This document shows, piece by piece, positions 7,442 through 16,912 of a DNA stretch of 64,000 nt (positions within the stretch are counted from its first letter, which is position 1; every line of letters begins with the position of its first letter). The notes beneath the pieces are model-generated. The model searched no databases and was not told the DNA's origin. It was given only the letters and a program-made list of their open reading frames with translations. The DNA comes from an uncultured Roseicyclus sp. (lineage in GTDB: Bacteria; Pseudomonadota; Alphaproteobacteria; Rhodobacterales; Rhodobacteraceae), in NCBI GenBank assembly GCA_947489665.1, contig CANLEH010000003.1:401400-465399 (forward strand), in the 5' to 3' direction. A program made the translations under genes and the position numbers.

Positions 7442-8680
7442 CTAGCCTTTCGGGAGGCGAAGGCGGGCCACACCATACGCGAAAAGCGCGATGAACGCGC
7501 CCGCGCCGATCAGGAACACCAGTCGCAAGGCGTCTTCGCGGCCCAAGGACGGCTCAGCCAGGGCCATGATCCAGCCGCCGGCCAACGCCCCGATGGGCAT
7601 CATGCCCCAGCCGAAGAAGCGGTAAATCGCGTTGACCCGCCCAAGCAGGGCGTCGGGAATGACACGTTGGCGGTAGGAGACCGTCACGACATTCCACAGG
7701 ACGGCGACAAAGGTTTCGAGAAACAGCAATCCGATGGCAAGGGGGATCGAGCTGAAGAGATAGAGGCCGATGAACGGCACCGGCATCAAGGCCAGTGCGA
7801 TCCATAGGCTGCGTTCCGATCCAAAGCGGCGGGCCAGCGCGGGGCACAGAAGCCCGCCCGCGACCCCGCCTGCTGCCCCTGCCGTGAGCAACATGCCATG
7901 GCCGACCGCGCCGAGGCCCAGAACCTCCTGACTATAGAGCACAAGGATTGTGAAGCCCGCCATATGGGCGGCGTTCAAGCCGCCGAGGATCAGCGCGAGT
8001 TGCAGAATCACCTTGTGTTCGCGGATCCACGTCCAGCCTGCGCGCATCTCGGCCCAGAAGCCGTCGCGTTGGCTCACAACGGCGCGGGCCGGGAAGGCGA
8101 TGGCCCAGACGGCCCATGCGGCCAGGGCAAAGCCCAAAGCCTCAAACAGGAAAGGCGCGGGGACGGCCAAGGCGATCAGAAGGCCGGCCAAGGGCGGGCC
8201 GACGAACTGGCCCATGATTTGCTCAACCGACCAAATCTGGCCGTTGGCCTCTTCCAGGCGATCTTTGTGAACGAGGCTTGGCAAAGCCGTTTGCGCGGCG
8301 TTGTCACGGAATACCTCAGCGGTGCCCATCAGGAAGGCCAGTGCTGAAAGCCCCGCAATTTGCCAGGCCACGGCCCCATCGCCGGGGCCGGACAGGATCA
8401 GGGCGACAACGGCAAGCGCCAGCGCCATACGCGTCAGATCGGCCCGCACCATCATGCGCTGACGGTCGGCACGGTCGGTCAGAACGCCCACTGGCAGCGA
8501 CCACAGGAACCACGGGACGCGCGTGGCGAAGGCCACGATCGCAAGCGCCCTGGGGTCTGTGGTGATGAGTGTCGCAAGCCAGGGAAAGGCCAGCACGCCG
8601 ATGCCATCGGACAGGTTCGACAGCCCCGCCCCCGACATGAGCAGGCGAAAGTTGCGGTTTTCCTTGAGCAATGCGGCCAT
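7442..8680 (-). CDS. MFS transporter (EntS/DHA3-like exporter)
   Basis: This is an inner-membrane proton-coupled exporter of the major facilitator superfamily. From ATG 8680 it has 412 residues with about 12 hydrophobic segments. The loop after TM2 carries the MFS motif A form GVLTDRADRQRMM. The N-terminus (ENRNFRLLMSGAGLSNLSDGI) and the central QIMGQFVGPPLAGLLIAL segment are typical of the EntS/DHA3 branch that exports siderophores or drugs. The substrate is unknown. Start 8680 is chosen over the longer 8716 because MAALLKENRNFRLL is the usual beginning; the longer form would overlap the start of the divergent hydrolase gene. Confidence 0.85.
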   Translation of the reverse strand: MAALLKENRNFRLLMSGAGLSNLSDGIGVLAFPWLATLITTDPRALAIVAFATRVPWFLWSLPVGVLTDRADRQRMMVRADLTRMALALAVVALILSGPGDGAVAWQIAGLSALAFLMGTAEVFRDNAAQTALPSLVHKDRLEEANGQIWSVEQIMGQFVGPPLAGLLIALAVPAPFLFEALGFALAAWAVWAIAFPARAVVSQRDGFWAEMRAGWTWIREHKVILQLALILGGLNAAHMAGFTILVLYSQEVLGLGAVGHGMLLTAGAAGGVAGGLLCPALARRFGSERSLWIALALMPVPFIGLYLFSSIPLAIGLLFLETFVAVLWNVVTVSYRQRVIPDALLGRVNAIYRFFGWGMMPIGALAGGWIMALAEPSLGREDALRLVFLIGAGAFIALFAYGVARLRLPKG

Positions 8681-8715
8681 GCTGACAGCTTGCGCAGAAG
8701 CACAGGCTGGGCACA

Positions 8716-9690
8716 ATGTTGGGGATGCGATTTCTCATCCGCCTTTTGATGTGTCTTGTCTTGCTGATTGTCCTGGCGTTGGCCGGGCTGAGGCTTGCCG
8801 CGCATCTACGCGAGACGGAGGATGCCTATGCCAGCCCCGATATGGGGCGCTTTGTTCATACCGAGCTCGGGCCGATCTACGCCATTGCGATGGGCCCGCC
8901 CGAGGGTGAGCATGTGCTTCTGATCCACGGGTCTGTCGGCTGGTCAGGCGCTTGGCTGCACACGATGGAGGTTCTGGCAGAGGCGGGATATTTTGCGGTG
9001 GCCATTGATGTGCCGCCGATGGGGTATTCCGGGCGCGCGCCGGATGGGGATTATGGCCGCGCCGCAAATGCCGACCGTATTCTGGCGTTTATCGACACCC
9101 TTGGCATCGACCCGCACATCGTGGCCCATTCCTTTGGGGCAGGGGCGGCGGTTGAGGCGGTCATGGATTGGCCCGCCAGCGCCCAGTCGCTGACGATTAT
9201 CGCGGGCGCGCTGCCGCTTGATCCTGACGGGACGGCGGAATTGCCAGCCTATCTGCGCCCGGTTTGGCTGCGGGAGGTGATTGTCTCTGCCACTGTGACC
9301 AACCCGATTGCGGCGCGTCCGCTGTTGCAGGCCTTCCTGCACCGGGATGACGCGGCCACCGACGAAGTGCTGACGACCCTGCGAATGCCGGCCACGCAAG
9401 AGGGTGCGACCGAAGCGTTGGCCCGCTGGCTTCCGACGCTGCTGGTTCCGCCAAGCGACCTGCCCTCTGTCCGATCGCAGGCTTACCGCGAGCTGTCCTT
9501 GCCCGTCGAGTTGATCTGGGGGGCCGAGGACACGACCACGCCACTGGCGGACGGTGAAAACCTGGCCGCATTGATCCCCGGCGCGACACTGACCGTGATC
9601 CCGGATGTGGGGCATATCCCGATGATCGAAGACGAGGCGGCGTTTCACCGGGCGCTGCTGGCCGCGCTGGCGCGCAACAGCGCGCCGTAA
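8716..9690 (+). CDS. Membrane-anchored alpha/beta hydrolase
   Basis: This is a serine hydrolase of unknown substrate. One N-terminal hydrophobic segment (about residues 5-27) should anchor it, with the catalytic domain in the periplasm. The oxyanion motif is LLIHGSVG (68-75). The nucleophile elbow is AHSFGAG with Ser139, slightly changed from GxSxG because Ala replaces the first Gly. The acid is in WGAEDTTTPL (about 272) and the His in VGHIPMIED (about 300). The start may be ATG 8716 or ATG 8725. It is divergent from the MFS gene with very little promoter space. Confidence 0.82.
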   Translation: MLGMRFLIRLLMCLVLLIVLALAGLRLAAHLRETEDAYASPDMGRFVHTELGPIYAIAMGPPEGEHVLLIHGSVGWSGAWLHTMEVLAEAGYFAVAIDVPPMGYSGRAPDGDYGRAANADRILAFIDTLGIDPHIVAHSFGAGAAVEAVMDWPASAQSLTIIAGALPLDPDGTAELPAYLRPVWLREVIVSATVTNPIAARPLLQAFLHRDDAATDEVLTTLRMPATQEGATEALARWLPTLLVPPSDLPSVRSQAYRELSLPVELIWGAEDTTTPLADGENLAALIPGATLTVIPDVGHIPMIEDEAAFHRALLAALARNSAP

Positions 9691-9801
9691 GAGGCCGACC
9701 CCCGCTTCGCAGGTGTAAATGGGCCGTGTGTCAGGAGGGCTCTGGACACCGGAATTCATGGGCCTATCCTCCGCCCTCCATCACAGGACGGAGCCCGGAC
9801 C

Positions 9802-10593
9802 ATGCCCTTCACACTTGCCACCTGGAACATCAACTCCGTCCGTTTGCGGCAAGGCATTGTCGCCCAGTTGATGGAGGAGGAAGCGCCTGACGTTCTGTGC
9901 CTTCAGGAGTGCAAATGCCTGGAAGAGCAGATCCCGTTCGATGTGTTTCAGGCGCTGGGATATACCCACATGGTTGCGCGTGGTCAGAAGATGTACAACG
10001 GCGTCGCCATCCTTTCGAAAATTCCGATGGAACAGGCGGGCAGCTTTGAATTTGCCGGTCTTGATCATGCCCGCCATATCGCCGGGCGGCTGGAAAATGG
10101 TGTGACGGTCCACAATTTCTATGTGCCGGCAGGCGGTGACGTGCCGGACCGCGAGAAGAATGTGAAGTTTGGCCAGAAACTCGACTATCTGACAGACATG
10201 CGGGACTGGGCGCGCACGGAAAAGCCCGAGAAATCCATCCTTGTGGGCGATCTGAATATCGCGCCGCGCGAGGATGATGTGTGGAGCCACAAGCAGCTTC
10301 TGAAGGTCGTGTCGCATACGCCGATCGAGGTGGAGCATATGGCCGAGACGCAGGAGGCCGGTAAATGGGTCGACATCACCCGGCAGGATATCCCCGAGGG
10401 CAATCTATACAGCTGGTGGTCTTACCGGTCCCCGAATTGGGCGGATGCCGACAAGGGGCGGCGGTTGGACCATATCTGGGCGACGTCGGATATTTCCAAT
10501 GCAGGCCATTCCAGCCGCATCTTGCGCGCGGCGCGTGGGTGGAGCGAAAAACCCTCGGATCACGCGCCGGTTTTCGCGACATTCGACCTATGA
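9802..10593 (+). CDS. xth: Exodeoxyribonuclease III
   Basis: This is the AP endonuclease / 3'-5' exonuclease of base-excision repair. The 263-residue protein has all family motifs: WNINSVR (8-14), LQECK with the metal Glu, the catalytic GDLNIAP stretch near 149-155, and C-terminal SDHAPV with the active-site His. Length matches the family (about 260-270). A GGAG site lies 11 bases before the ATG. It is followed at 63 bases by the thioredoxin-TPR gene and may be cotranscribed. Confidence 0.95.
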   Translation: MPFTLATWNINSVRLRQGIVAQLMEEEAPDVLCLQECKCLEEQIPFDVFQALGYTHMVARGQKMYNGVAILSKIPMEQAGSFEFAGLDHARHIAGRLENGVTVHNFYVPAGGDVPDREKNVKFGQKLDYLTDMRDWARTEKPEKSILVGDLNIAPREDDVWSHKQLLKVVSHTPIEVEHMAETQEAGKWVDITRQDIPEGNLYSWWSYRSPNWADADKGRRLDHIWATSDISNAGHSSRILRAARGWSEKPSDHAPVFATFDL

Positions 10594-10656
10594 CCTTGTC
10601 CCTGACCGGTCGCGCCCGCATATAGGCCGCAACACGCCTTATAGACGGAGCCCGTC

Positions 10657-11577
10657 ATGCTCGAATTCGGAACCGACACTGCCGCCCCCGCTGACCTGAT
10701 CAAGGACGGCACGGAAGCCAGCTTCATGGCCGATGTCATCGAAGGCAGCGCTGAGGTGCCTGTGATCGTCGATTTCTGGGCGACCTGGTGCGGGCCGTGC
10801 AAGACGCTTGGGCCGATGCTGGAAAAGGCTGTCACCGAGGCCAAGGGCAAGGTGAAGATGGTCAAGATCGACGTTGATGCCGAGCAGCGCCTTGCGGGTG
10901 CCTTGGCGCAGCAGGGTTTGCCATTGCAGTCGATCCCGACCGTTGTGGGCTTTGTGCAGGGTCGCCCGGTGGACATGTTCCAGGGCGCGGTGCCGGAAAG
11001 CCAGATCAAGGAGTTCATCAAGAAGCTCTGCGATATGGCAGGCAGCGACGGTGGCTTGGGTGAGGCACTGGAAGCCGCAGAAGAGATGTTGGCGCAGGGG
11101 GCCGTGGCCGATGCCACGCAGACCTTTGCCGCGATCCTTGGCGAAGAGCCTGAGAATGCCGCCGCGATGGGTGGTTTGGCCCGCGCGCATCTGGCGATGG
11201 ACCAGTTGGATGAGGCCGAGGGCCTTTTGAACACCGCGCCTGAGGCGATTTTCAATGCGCCCGAGATCGAAGCTGTGCGCGCGCAGATCGAACTCGCGCG
11301 TCAGGCCGCCAGTGCCGGCCCACTGGGTGATCTGAAGGCCGCGGTCGAGGCCAACCCCGATGATCATCAGGCGCGGTTTGACTATGCCCTGGCGCTTCAC
11401 GCCGATGGCAAGGTCGAGGACGCGGTCGAGGAATTGCTGGACCTGTTCAAGCGGGATCGGGAATGGAACGATGCAGCGGCGAAGACGCAGCTGTTCACCA
11501 TCTTCGATGCGCTGAAGCCCCAGGACCCTGTGGCGCTGAATGGTCGCCGTCGCCTGAGTTCGATGATTTTCATGTGA
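10657..11577 (+). CDS. cnoX: Thioredoxin-TPR fusion, CnoX/YbbN-like chaperedoxin
   Basis: Residues about 15-125 are a thioredoxin domain with an intact WCGPC (Cys45, Cys48) and the cis-Pro loop SIPT. Residues about 130-306 are Ala/Glu-rich helical repeats of TPR type. CnoX proteins hold unfolding clients and protect cysteines, passing clients to GroEL/DnaK. Some enterobacterial members have lost the CXXC; this one keeps it, so it should be redox active. The next two genes are a LON-type domain protein and a Trm112-like protein, suggesting a small protein-quality cluster (inference). Confidence 0.88.
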   Translation: MLEFGTDTAAPADLIKDGTEASFMADVIEGSAEVPVIVDFWATWCGPCKTLGPMLEKAVTEAKGKVKMVKIDVDAEQRLAGALAQQGLPLQSIPTVVGFVQGRPVDMFQGAVPESQIKEFIKKLCDMAGSDGGLGEALEAAEEMLAQGAVADATQTFAAILGEEPENAAAMGGLARAHLAMDQLDEAEGLLNTAPEAIFNAPEIEAVRAQIELARQAASAGPLGDLKAAVEANPDDHQARFDYALALHADGKVEDAVEELLDLFKRDREWNDAAAKTQLFTIFDALKPQDPVALNGRRRLSSMIFM

Positions 11578-11628
11578 GCGGGCGGCGCATTCGTTGCCAA
11601 ATACAAGTATCAGCCTAGGTCTGCTGTC

Positions 11629-12273
11629 ATGATGTCTGCGGCCGACCTTCCCCAAACCATCCCGGTGTTCCCGTTGCCGGGTGCCTTGATGCTGCCGCGT
11701 GCGCGCTTGCCGTTGCACCTGTTCGAGCCGCGTTACCTGCAGATGTTGGACGACACGCTGAAGACCTCGCATCGGTTGATTGGGATGGTTCAGCCATATG
11801 ACGCACCGGGCGGGGGGGAGAAAAAACTGCACACCATCGGATGTGCGGGGCGATTGACCCAGTTCTCTGAGACGGAGGATGGCCGCTACATGATCACCCT
11901 GTCGGGCATGTCGCGGTTCCGCATCCAGCAGGAAGTGACAGGGTTCACGCCCTATCGCCGCTGCGATGTGTCGTGGGACGGGTTCGGTGCCGATCTTGGC
12001 CCGGCGGAAGTCGACAAGGGTTTTGATCGCGACACTTTCCTTGATCTTCTGGCGCGGTATTTCGATGCGCTGTCGCTGTCGACGGATTGGGAAAGCCTGA
12101 AAGAAGCGGATGATGAGCTATTGATCAATTCGCTGTCGATGCTGTGCCCCTTCGATCCTGAGGAAAAGCAGGCGCTGCTGGAGGCGCCATCGCTGAGCAC
12201 GCGGCGCGAGACCATTGTTACGTTGCTGGAATTTGCCCTGCGTGCAGGCAGCGATGAAGAGCGCATGCAATGA
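11629..12273 (+). CDS. LON-protease N-terminal (substrate-binding) domain protein
   Basis: The 214-residue product is a stand-alone LON substrate-binding domain (PUA-like fold) without ATPase or protease parts. Typical motifs are the N-terminal [26 protein letters not shown] and the later [24 protein letters not shown]. Such proteins are widespread, of unproven function, and are thought to bind unfolded peptides. ATG 11632 is an equally possible start. The stop TGA overlaps the next gene's ATG (ATGA), so the two are translationally coupled. It lies 51 bases after the CnoX-like gene. Confidence 0.9.
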   Translation: MMSAADLPQTIPVFPLPGALMLPRARLPLHLFEPRYLQMLDDTLKTSHRLIGMVQPYDAPGGGEKKLHTIGCAGRLTQFSETEDGRYMITLSGMSRFRIQQEVTGFTPYRRCDVSWDGFGADLGPAEVDKGFDRDTFLDLLARYFDALSLSTDWESLKEADDELLINSLSMLCPFDPEEKQALLEAPSLSTRRETIVTLLEFALRAGSDEERMQ

Positions 12274-12449
12274 GTGATGCGGCCGTCGATCGCCGTATGC
12301 TGGAGGCGTTGGTCTGCCCGGTTACACAGGCGCCGTTGACCTACGATGCGGAGGCGCAGGAACTGATCTCAAAAGCGGCCCATCTGGCCTATCCAATCCG
12401 CGGCGGCATTCCGATCATGCTGGAAGAAGAAGCGCGCAAGCTGGATTGA
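12270..12449 (+). CDS. Trm112-family protein (YcaR-like)
   Basis: A 59-residue protein that is too short for most gene filters but clearly real: it starts within the preceding stop (ATGA overlap) and has the family core [13 protein letters not shown] (12-24) and [12 protein letters not shown] (40-51). In eukaryotes and archaea Trm112 activates methyltransferases; bacterial homologues are small zinc-ribbon-like proteins. Only one Cys (Cys16) is present here, so zinc binding is unlikely. Coupling to the LON-domain gene is seen in many alphaproteobacteria. Confidence 0.9.
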   Translation: MSDAAVDRRMLEALVCPVTQAPLTYDAEAQELISKAAHLAYPIRGGIPIMLEEEARKLD

Positions 12450-12455
12450 ACGGAG

Positions 12456-12905
12456 TCAGTCCGTTGAGGGCGGCAGGGGCGGCGGCGCGGCAGTGCGCTT
12501 GTGCATCAAGCCGCCGATCAGGATCAGGATAAGGCCGACAACCAGTCCGAACACCAGGCCCGCGGAGGCGAAGATGGATTGCAGGGCAAGGGTGCTCAAT
12601 TCCTCATCCGTGACGACTTCGCCAGGGTCGATGGCCTGACCGGCGGCATCGGTGAACGCTTCGCCCAAGCCACCAAGGGTGATGATAGGCACGACGACCA
12701 AAACGCATCCCAATCCGAGAAATCCGCGTGCAAAGGCGATCCTTCCGGTTGTTGCGAACCAGATCAGGGCCCCGGTGCCGGCAGCTGCAAGACACCCCAC
12801 GAGGAGGGCCACGGTGCCGCCCGCGATGCCGACGCTCAGAAGAAATCCAAACAGTATGGACAGGGCGCAAAACAGGATCAGGGCTGTCAATTTGGGGCCG
12901 GTCAT
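12456..12905 (-). CDS. Hypothetical membrane protein (four predicted TM segments)
   Basis: I do not recognise the family. From ATG 12905 (site GAAGGA nine bases upstream) it has 149 residues with hydrophobic segments at about 5-25, 27-50, 60-80 and 110-135, a loop of acidic residues (EVVTDEELST) and a Pro-rich C-terminal tail (APPPLPPSTD). The first in-frame start (12944) gives a 13-residue polar extension and is less likely. It is convergent with the Trm112-like gene, only 6 bases away. Downstream on the same strand is the flavin hydroxylase. Confidence 0.7.
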   Translation of the reverse strand: MTGPKLTALILFCALSILFGFLLSVGIAGGTVALLVGCLAAAGTGALIWFATTGRIAFARGFLGLGCVLVVVPIITLGGLGEAFTDAAGQAIDPGEVVTDEELSTLALQSIFASAGLVFGLVVGLILILIGGLMHKRTAAPPPLPPSTD

Positions 12906-12988
12906 TGAAGCGTCCTTCGGTGGGGCTGGGTAAGGCAGCCCCAATATAGCCCGCTGCTCTGAGCGGGGAGAAGTCCGGGAAACCTGCG

Positions 12989-14242
12989 CTACAGCGCGCG
13001 TCCTTGCATCAATTTGGGCAAATCGCCGGTCAGGCCCGCGGCCTCTCGGATAAAGCGGCGGCGCAGGGCGGGAAGGGCGCTGATCGCGCCCATTCCAATG
13101 TCGCGGACCGCGCGCAGGGCCGAATTATCGTTCGAGAACAGGCGATTGACGGTGTCGGTTACGACCGCAAGTCCGGCTGTGTCGAAGCGGCGCCACTGCT
13201 GATAGCGGGCCAAAACATCCGGGGCTGCGATGTCTTCGCCCCGGCGCTTGGCGCTGGCCAGCACCTCAGCCAGTGCGCCCACATCCCGCAGACCAAGGTT
13301 GAGGCCCTGACCTGCGATGGGATGGATGCCATGGGCGGCATCGCCGACCAATGCCAGCTTGTCGCCAATGAACGACTGCGCCAGCGACAGGCCAAGCGGG
13401 TAGCTGTGACGCTTACCGGTCAGGGTGATCTCGCCCAAGAAATCACCAAAGGCAGGACGCAGCGCGGAAAGGAATGTTTCGTCATCCGAGGCGGCCAGCT
13501 CGCTGGCGCGCGGTTCGGTCTCGGACCAGACGATGGACGATCGGTTGCCGGGCAGGGGCAGGATCGCAAGCGGCCCGCCGGGCATGAAGAATTGATGGGC
13601 GACGCCGTTGTGGGGCCGCTCGTGATTAACGGCGCAGACAAGAGCGGTTTGGACGTAGCCCCACCCGGTGCGCTTGATCCCGGCCCGCTCTGCCACGCCT
13701 GACCGCCGACCGTCGGCACCGACGAGCAGATGGCCCTGTAGAACATCGCCGTTTTCCAGAGTGACGGAGCCGTTTGACTGCGCCACAACGCGTGCGCTTG
13801 GGCGATGCTGAGCAAGCGGCTCTGCCGTCAACGAGGCCATCAACGCGCCGCGCAAGTAGCGATCTTCGAGCATATGCCCCATCGGGCCTTCTTCGATCTC
13901 GGCGTGATCGAAATGAAGAAAGAACGGCGCAGCCCCTTCGCCCGCGCGCCCGTCAGATGCCTTGATCTCCAGCATCGGCTGCGCGTGGTCGGCAACACCG
14001 TCCCAAATGCCAAGCGCGCCCAACATGCGAACGGAGGCCAGGGCCAACGCATAGGCGCGACCGTCGAAATCATGGTCGGTCCGAGTTTCAGCCGGAAGCG
14101 CGTCCAGCACGATGCTGCTGAGGCCCGCTTGGGCGCACGCCAGGGCGAGGCAGGGGCCATTCAGCCCGCCCCCAACGATCAGGATATCTGCATCCAATTC
14201 CGCCATACCCTTGATAATGGTGGCGGCGCGGGGATTGTCCAT
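12989..14242 (-). CDS. UbiH/UbiF/VisC/COQ6-family FAD-dependent hydroxylase
   Basis: This is an aromatic-ring monooxygenase of ubiquinone biosynthesis. The 417-residue protein has the FAD dinucleotide motif DILIVGGGLNGP near residue 20, the DG motif LLVGADGRRS (about 170), and the diagnostic C-terminal ALVGDAAHGIHPIAGQGLNLGLRD (about 300-325). Which ring position is hydroxylated cannot be decided from sequence; COQ6/UbiH-type proteins vary in specificity among alphaproteobacteria. ATG 14206 (MAELDADIL) is an alternative start. It is divergent from the amidase gene with 48 bases between. Confidence 0.88.
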   Translation of the reverse strand: MDNPRAATIIKGMAELDADILIVGGGLNGPCLALACAQAGLSSIVLDALPAETRTDHDFDGRAYALALASVRMLGALGIWDGVADHAQPMLEIKASDGRAGEGAAPFFLHFDHAEIEEGPMGHMLEDRYLRGALMASLTAEPLAQHRPSARVVAQSNGSVTLENGDVLQGHLLVGADGRRSGVAERAGIKRTGWGYVQTALVCAVNHERPHNGVAHQFFMPGGPLAILPLPGNRSSIVWSETEPRASELAASDDETFLSALRPAFGDFLGEITLTGKRHSYPLGLSLAQSFIGDKLALVGDAAHGIHPIAGQGLNLGLRDVGALAEVLASAKRRGEDIAAPDVLARYQQWRRFDTAGLAVVTDTVNRLFSNDNSALRAVRDIGMGAISALPALRRRFIREAAGLTGDLPKLMQGRAL

Positions 14243-14290
14243 GCCGCGGCCCCCGGTTAGCCTTTCGCTGCGGCAAAAGGGGGCACGTCA

Positions 14291-15613
14291 ATGGATTGGA
14301 TGCGCAAAAGCGCCTGCGAGATTGGGCGTGGCATTGGCGAGGGCCGAGTTGATCCGGTGGAATTGACCGAAGCCTATCTTGATGCCGCCCGCGACCATCC
14401 GCAGGGCGACCAGATCTACGCGCGCCGAACCCGGGGGCGCGCCCTGTCCGAGGCGATAGCCGCCCATGACCGCGCGAAGTTCGGGATCAGGCGCGGGCTG
14501 CTGGATGGGGTGCCGATCAGTTGGAAGGACCTGTTCGATACCGCAGGTGTCGGGACCGAGGCGGGCACAAAGCTGCTGCAGGGGCGTGTGCCGACGGATG
14601 ATGCCGAGGTTCTGGTGAATGCCACCTATGCCGGGCTCGTTTGCTTGGGCAAGACCCATATGACGGAACTGGCATTCTCGGGCCTTGGTGTGAATCCGTC
14701 CACCGCGACACCGCCGAATGTGCATGGGGCCGACCTTGCACCCGGTGGATCCTCATCTGGGGCGGCGGCGTCGGTTGCTTTCGGCCTGGCGGCGGCAGGC
14801 ATCGGGTCGGATACAGGCGGTTCGGTCCGCTTGCCGTCGGCTTGGAATGACCTTGTCGGGTTCAAACCCACGCACAACGCGCTGTCGTTGAAAGGCGTCG
14901 TGCCGCTGTGTGAGAGCTTTGATACCGTGGGACCGCTTTGTCGAACTGTCGAGGATTGCGCGGAGCTGTTTGCGGTGATGGGCAACGGGCAAGCCCCCGA
15001 CCTGCGGGAGGCGACGCTGACAGGCACGCGCCTTTTGGTGCTGCAGCCCTATTCATCTGATGTGCGAGAAGCGCCGGGGGCAGCCTTTCAATCGGCGGTC
15101 GAACGCCTGAACAACGCAGGCGCGCGGATCGAGACTGGCGATATTCCTGCCGTGAACGAGGCGATGGAAACAACCTTATCGCTCTACACCGCAGAGGCTT
15201 ACGGGACGTGGGGCAAGGTGATCGAGGCTGATCCAGACAAGATGTTCCACCGTATCCGTGACCGGTTCCGCCAAGGCGCCGATGTGAAGGCTGCGGATTT
15301 CGTAGCGCTTTGGCGGCGATTGCGCACGTTGCGGGAGGCGTATCTTGCGGCAACAGCGGAATATGATGCCGTGCTGATCCCGTCAGCTGCAAACCTGCCA
15401 CCGGATATTGCGCGGCTAGACAGCGATGACGATTATTTCGTGACAGAAAACCTGATGACCCTGCGCAACACGCGCGTCGGCAACCTGATGGGCCTATGTG
15501 CCATCACGCTGCCCACAGGCGTGCCCTCGACCGGGATCATGCTGATGGGTCATCCCGGCAGCGATGCGCGCCTGTTGCGGCTTGCGGCGGCCGCAGAAGC
15601 TGCGCTGGCCTAA
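14291..15613 (+). CDS. Amidase (amidase-signature family)
   Basis: This is an amide hydrolase with the Ser-cisSer-Lys triad: Lys79 in SWKDLF, the cis-Ser in APGGSSSG (Ser154/155) and the nucleophile Ser178 in GSDTGGSVR. The 440-residue length suits a free-standing amidase. There is no GatB or GatC nearby, so it is unlikely to be the tRNA amidotransferase subunit. The substrate is unknown. It is the first of three co-oriented genes (amidase, aminotransferase, ftsK). Confidence 0.9.
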   Translation: MDWMRKSACEIGRGIGEGRVDPVELTEAYLDAARDHPQGDQIYARRTRGRALSEAIAAHDRAKFGIRRGLLDGVPISWKDLFDTAGVGTEAGTKLLQGRVPTDDAEVLVNATYAGLVCLGKTHMTELAFSGLGVNPSTATPPNVHGADLAPGGSSSGAAASVAFGLAAAGIGSDTGGSVRLPSAWNDLVGFKPTHNALSLKGVVPLCESFDTVGPLCRTVEDCAELFAVMGNGQAPDLREATLTGTRLLVLQPYSSDVREAPGAAFQSAVERLNNAGARIETGDIPAVNEAMETTLSLYTAEAYGTWGKVIEADPDKMFHRIRDRFRQGADVKAADFVALWRRLRTLREAYLAATAEYDAVLIPSAANLPPDIARLDSDDDYFVTENLMTLRNTRVGNLMGLCAITLPTGVPSTGIMLMGHPGSDARLLRLAAAAEAALA

Positions 15614-15718
15614 GGGCCACACCCGCCTGATTCTGCGCGCCTTTTTCTGGACCGGAGCGCCTGCCTTCGCTATTCTGCTTCCAAACAGGGCGTCAATGAC
15701 CCTGAAATTGAGGCAGTT

Positions 15719-16900
15719 ATGGTGTTCCCCGAGCGGTTTTCGAACCTTCCGGACTATGCGTTCCCGCGTCTGCGGAAGCTTCTTGACGTCCATGAACCGG
15801 GCGGCGATCCGATTGCGATGACCATTGGCGAACCGCGCCATGCCTTCCCGCCTTGGATCGCTGAAATTATTGCACAAAACCTTCCTGGCTTCGGCAATTA
15901 CCCGGTCAATGAGGGCTCGGACCCGCTGCGTGAGACGCAGGCCGCCTGGCTAGCGCAGCGCTATGGTGTTTCGGTTGATCCATCGAAAAACGTCCTTGCG
16001 CTGAACGGGACGCGCGAAGGCCTCTACAACGCGTGCATGGCGCTGTGTCCCGAGCAGAAGAACGGGCAACAGCCTGTCGTCCTAACGCCGAATCCGTTTT
16101 ATCAGGTCTATGCTGTCGCGGCGCTGTCTGTCGGGGCTGAGCCTGTTTACCTTCCCGCGACGTCGGAAACTGGCGACTTGCCCGATTTCCACGTCGTTGA
16201 TCCCGCAATCCTGGATCGGACCGCCATCGCTTATATTTGCTCACCCGCGAACCCGCAGGGCGCGGTGGCGTCCGAGGCGTATTGGGAAGCGCTGATCACG
16301 TTGGCCGAAAAGCACGATTTCAAGATTTTCGCGGATGAGTGCTATTCCGAGATTTACCGTGATGCCCCGCCGCCTGGCGCGTTGCAGGTGGCGCAGAAGA
16401 TGGGCGCGGACCCAGATCGCGTGCTGGTGTTCCATTCGCTATCGAAGCGCTCGAACCTTCCCGGGCTGCGGTCGGGTTTTTGTGCAGGTGGCGCGGAAAG
16501 CATCACACGGATGAAGACGCTGCGCAGCTATGCGGGCTCCCCCCTGCCGATGCCGTTGCAGGCGGTGGCTGACCGGCTGTGGGCCGATGAAGACCATGTG
16601 GAAGAGAACCGTGACCTCTACCGCGCGAAGTACAAGATCGCTGACGATATCCTTGGGGATGTGCCCGGATATCAGGCGCCGGAGGCGGGTTTCTTCCTGT
16701 GGCTTCCGGTTGAGAATGGCGAAGAGGCCACGCTGAAGCTGTGGCGCGAAACAGGCGTTCGGGTTCTGCCCGGCGCGTATCTGGCGCGCGAGGTCGATGG
16801 GGTGACCCCCGGGCACGACCGTATCCGCGTTGCCATGGTTGCAGAACAAGAAGAAATGCGACGCGGGCTGAAAACGCTCCGCGAAACGCTCTACGATTGA
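15719..16900 (+). CDS. Class I/II PLP-dependent aminotransferase
   Basis: A fold-type I aminotransferase of 393 residues. The PLP lysine is Lys243 in HSLSKRSNLPGLRSGF, with the aspartate ring partner in ADECYSEIY (about 206) and the substrate-carboxylate Arg in DRIRVAM near the C-terminus. It resembles DapC-type N-succinyl-diaminopimelate aminotransferases, which would fit the cell-wall neighbourhood (ftsK 13 bases downstream), but substrate assignment is inference. A GGAGG site precedes ftsK, so the two are probably cotranscribed. Confidence 0.9.
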   Translation: MVFPERFSNLPDYAFPRLRKLLDVHEPGGDPIAMTIGEPRHAFPPWIAEIIAQNLPGFGNYPVNEGSDPLRETQAAWLAQRYGVSVDPSKNVLALNGTREGLYNACMALCPEQKNGQQPVVLTPNPFYQVYAVAALSVGAEPVYLPATSETGDLPDFHVVDPAILDRTAIAYICSPANPQGAVASEAYWEALITLAEKHDFKIFADECYSEIYRDAPPPGALQVAQKMGADPDRVLVFHSLSKRSNLPGLRSGFCAGGAESITRMKTLRSYAGSPLPMPLQAVADRLWADEDHVEENRDLYRAKYKIADDILGDVPGYQAPEAGFFLWLPVENGEEATLKLWRETGVRVLPGAYLAREVDGVTPGHDRIRVAMVAEQEEMRRGLKTLRETLYD

Positions 16901-16912
16901 GGAGGCGAGAGA

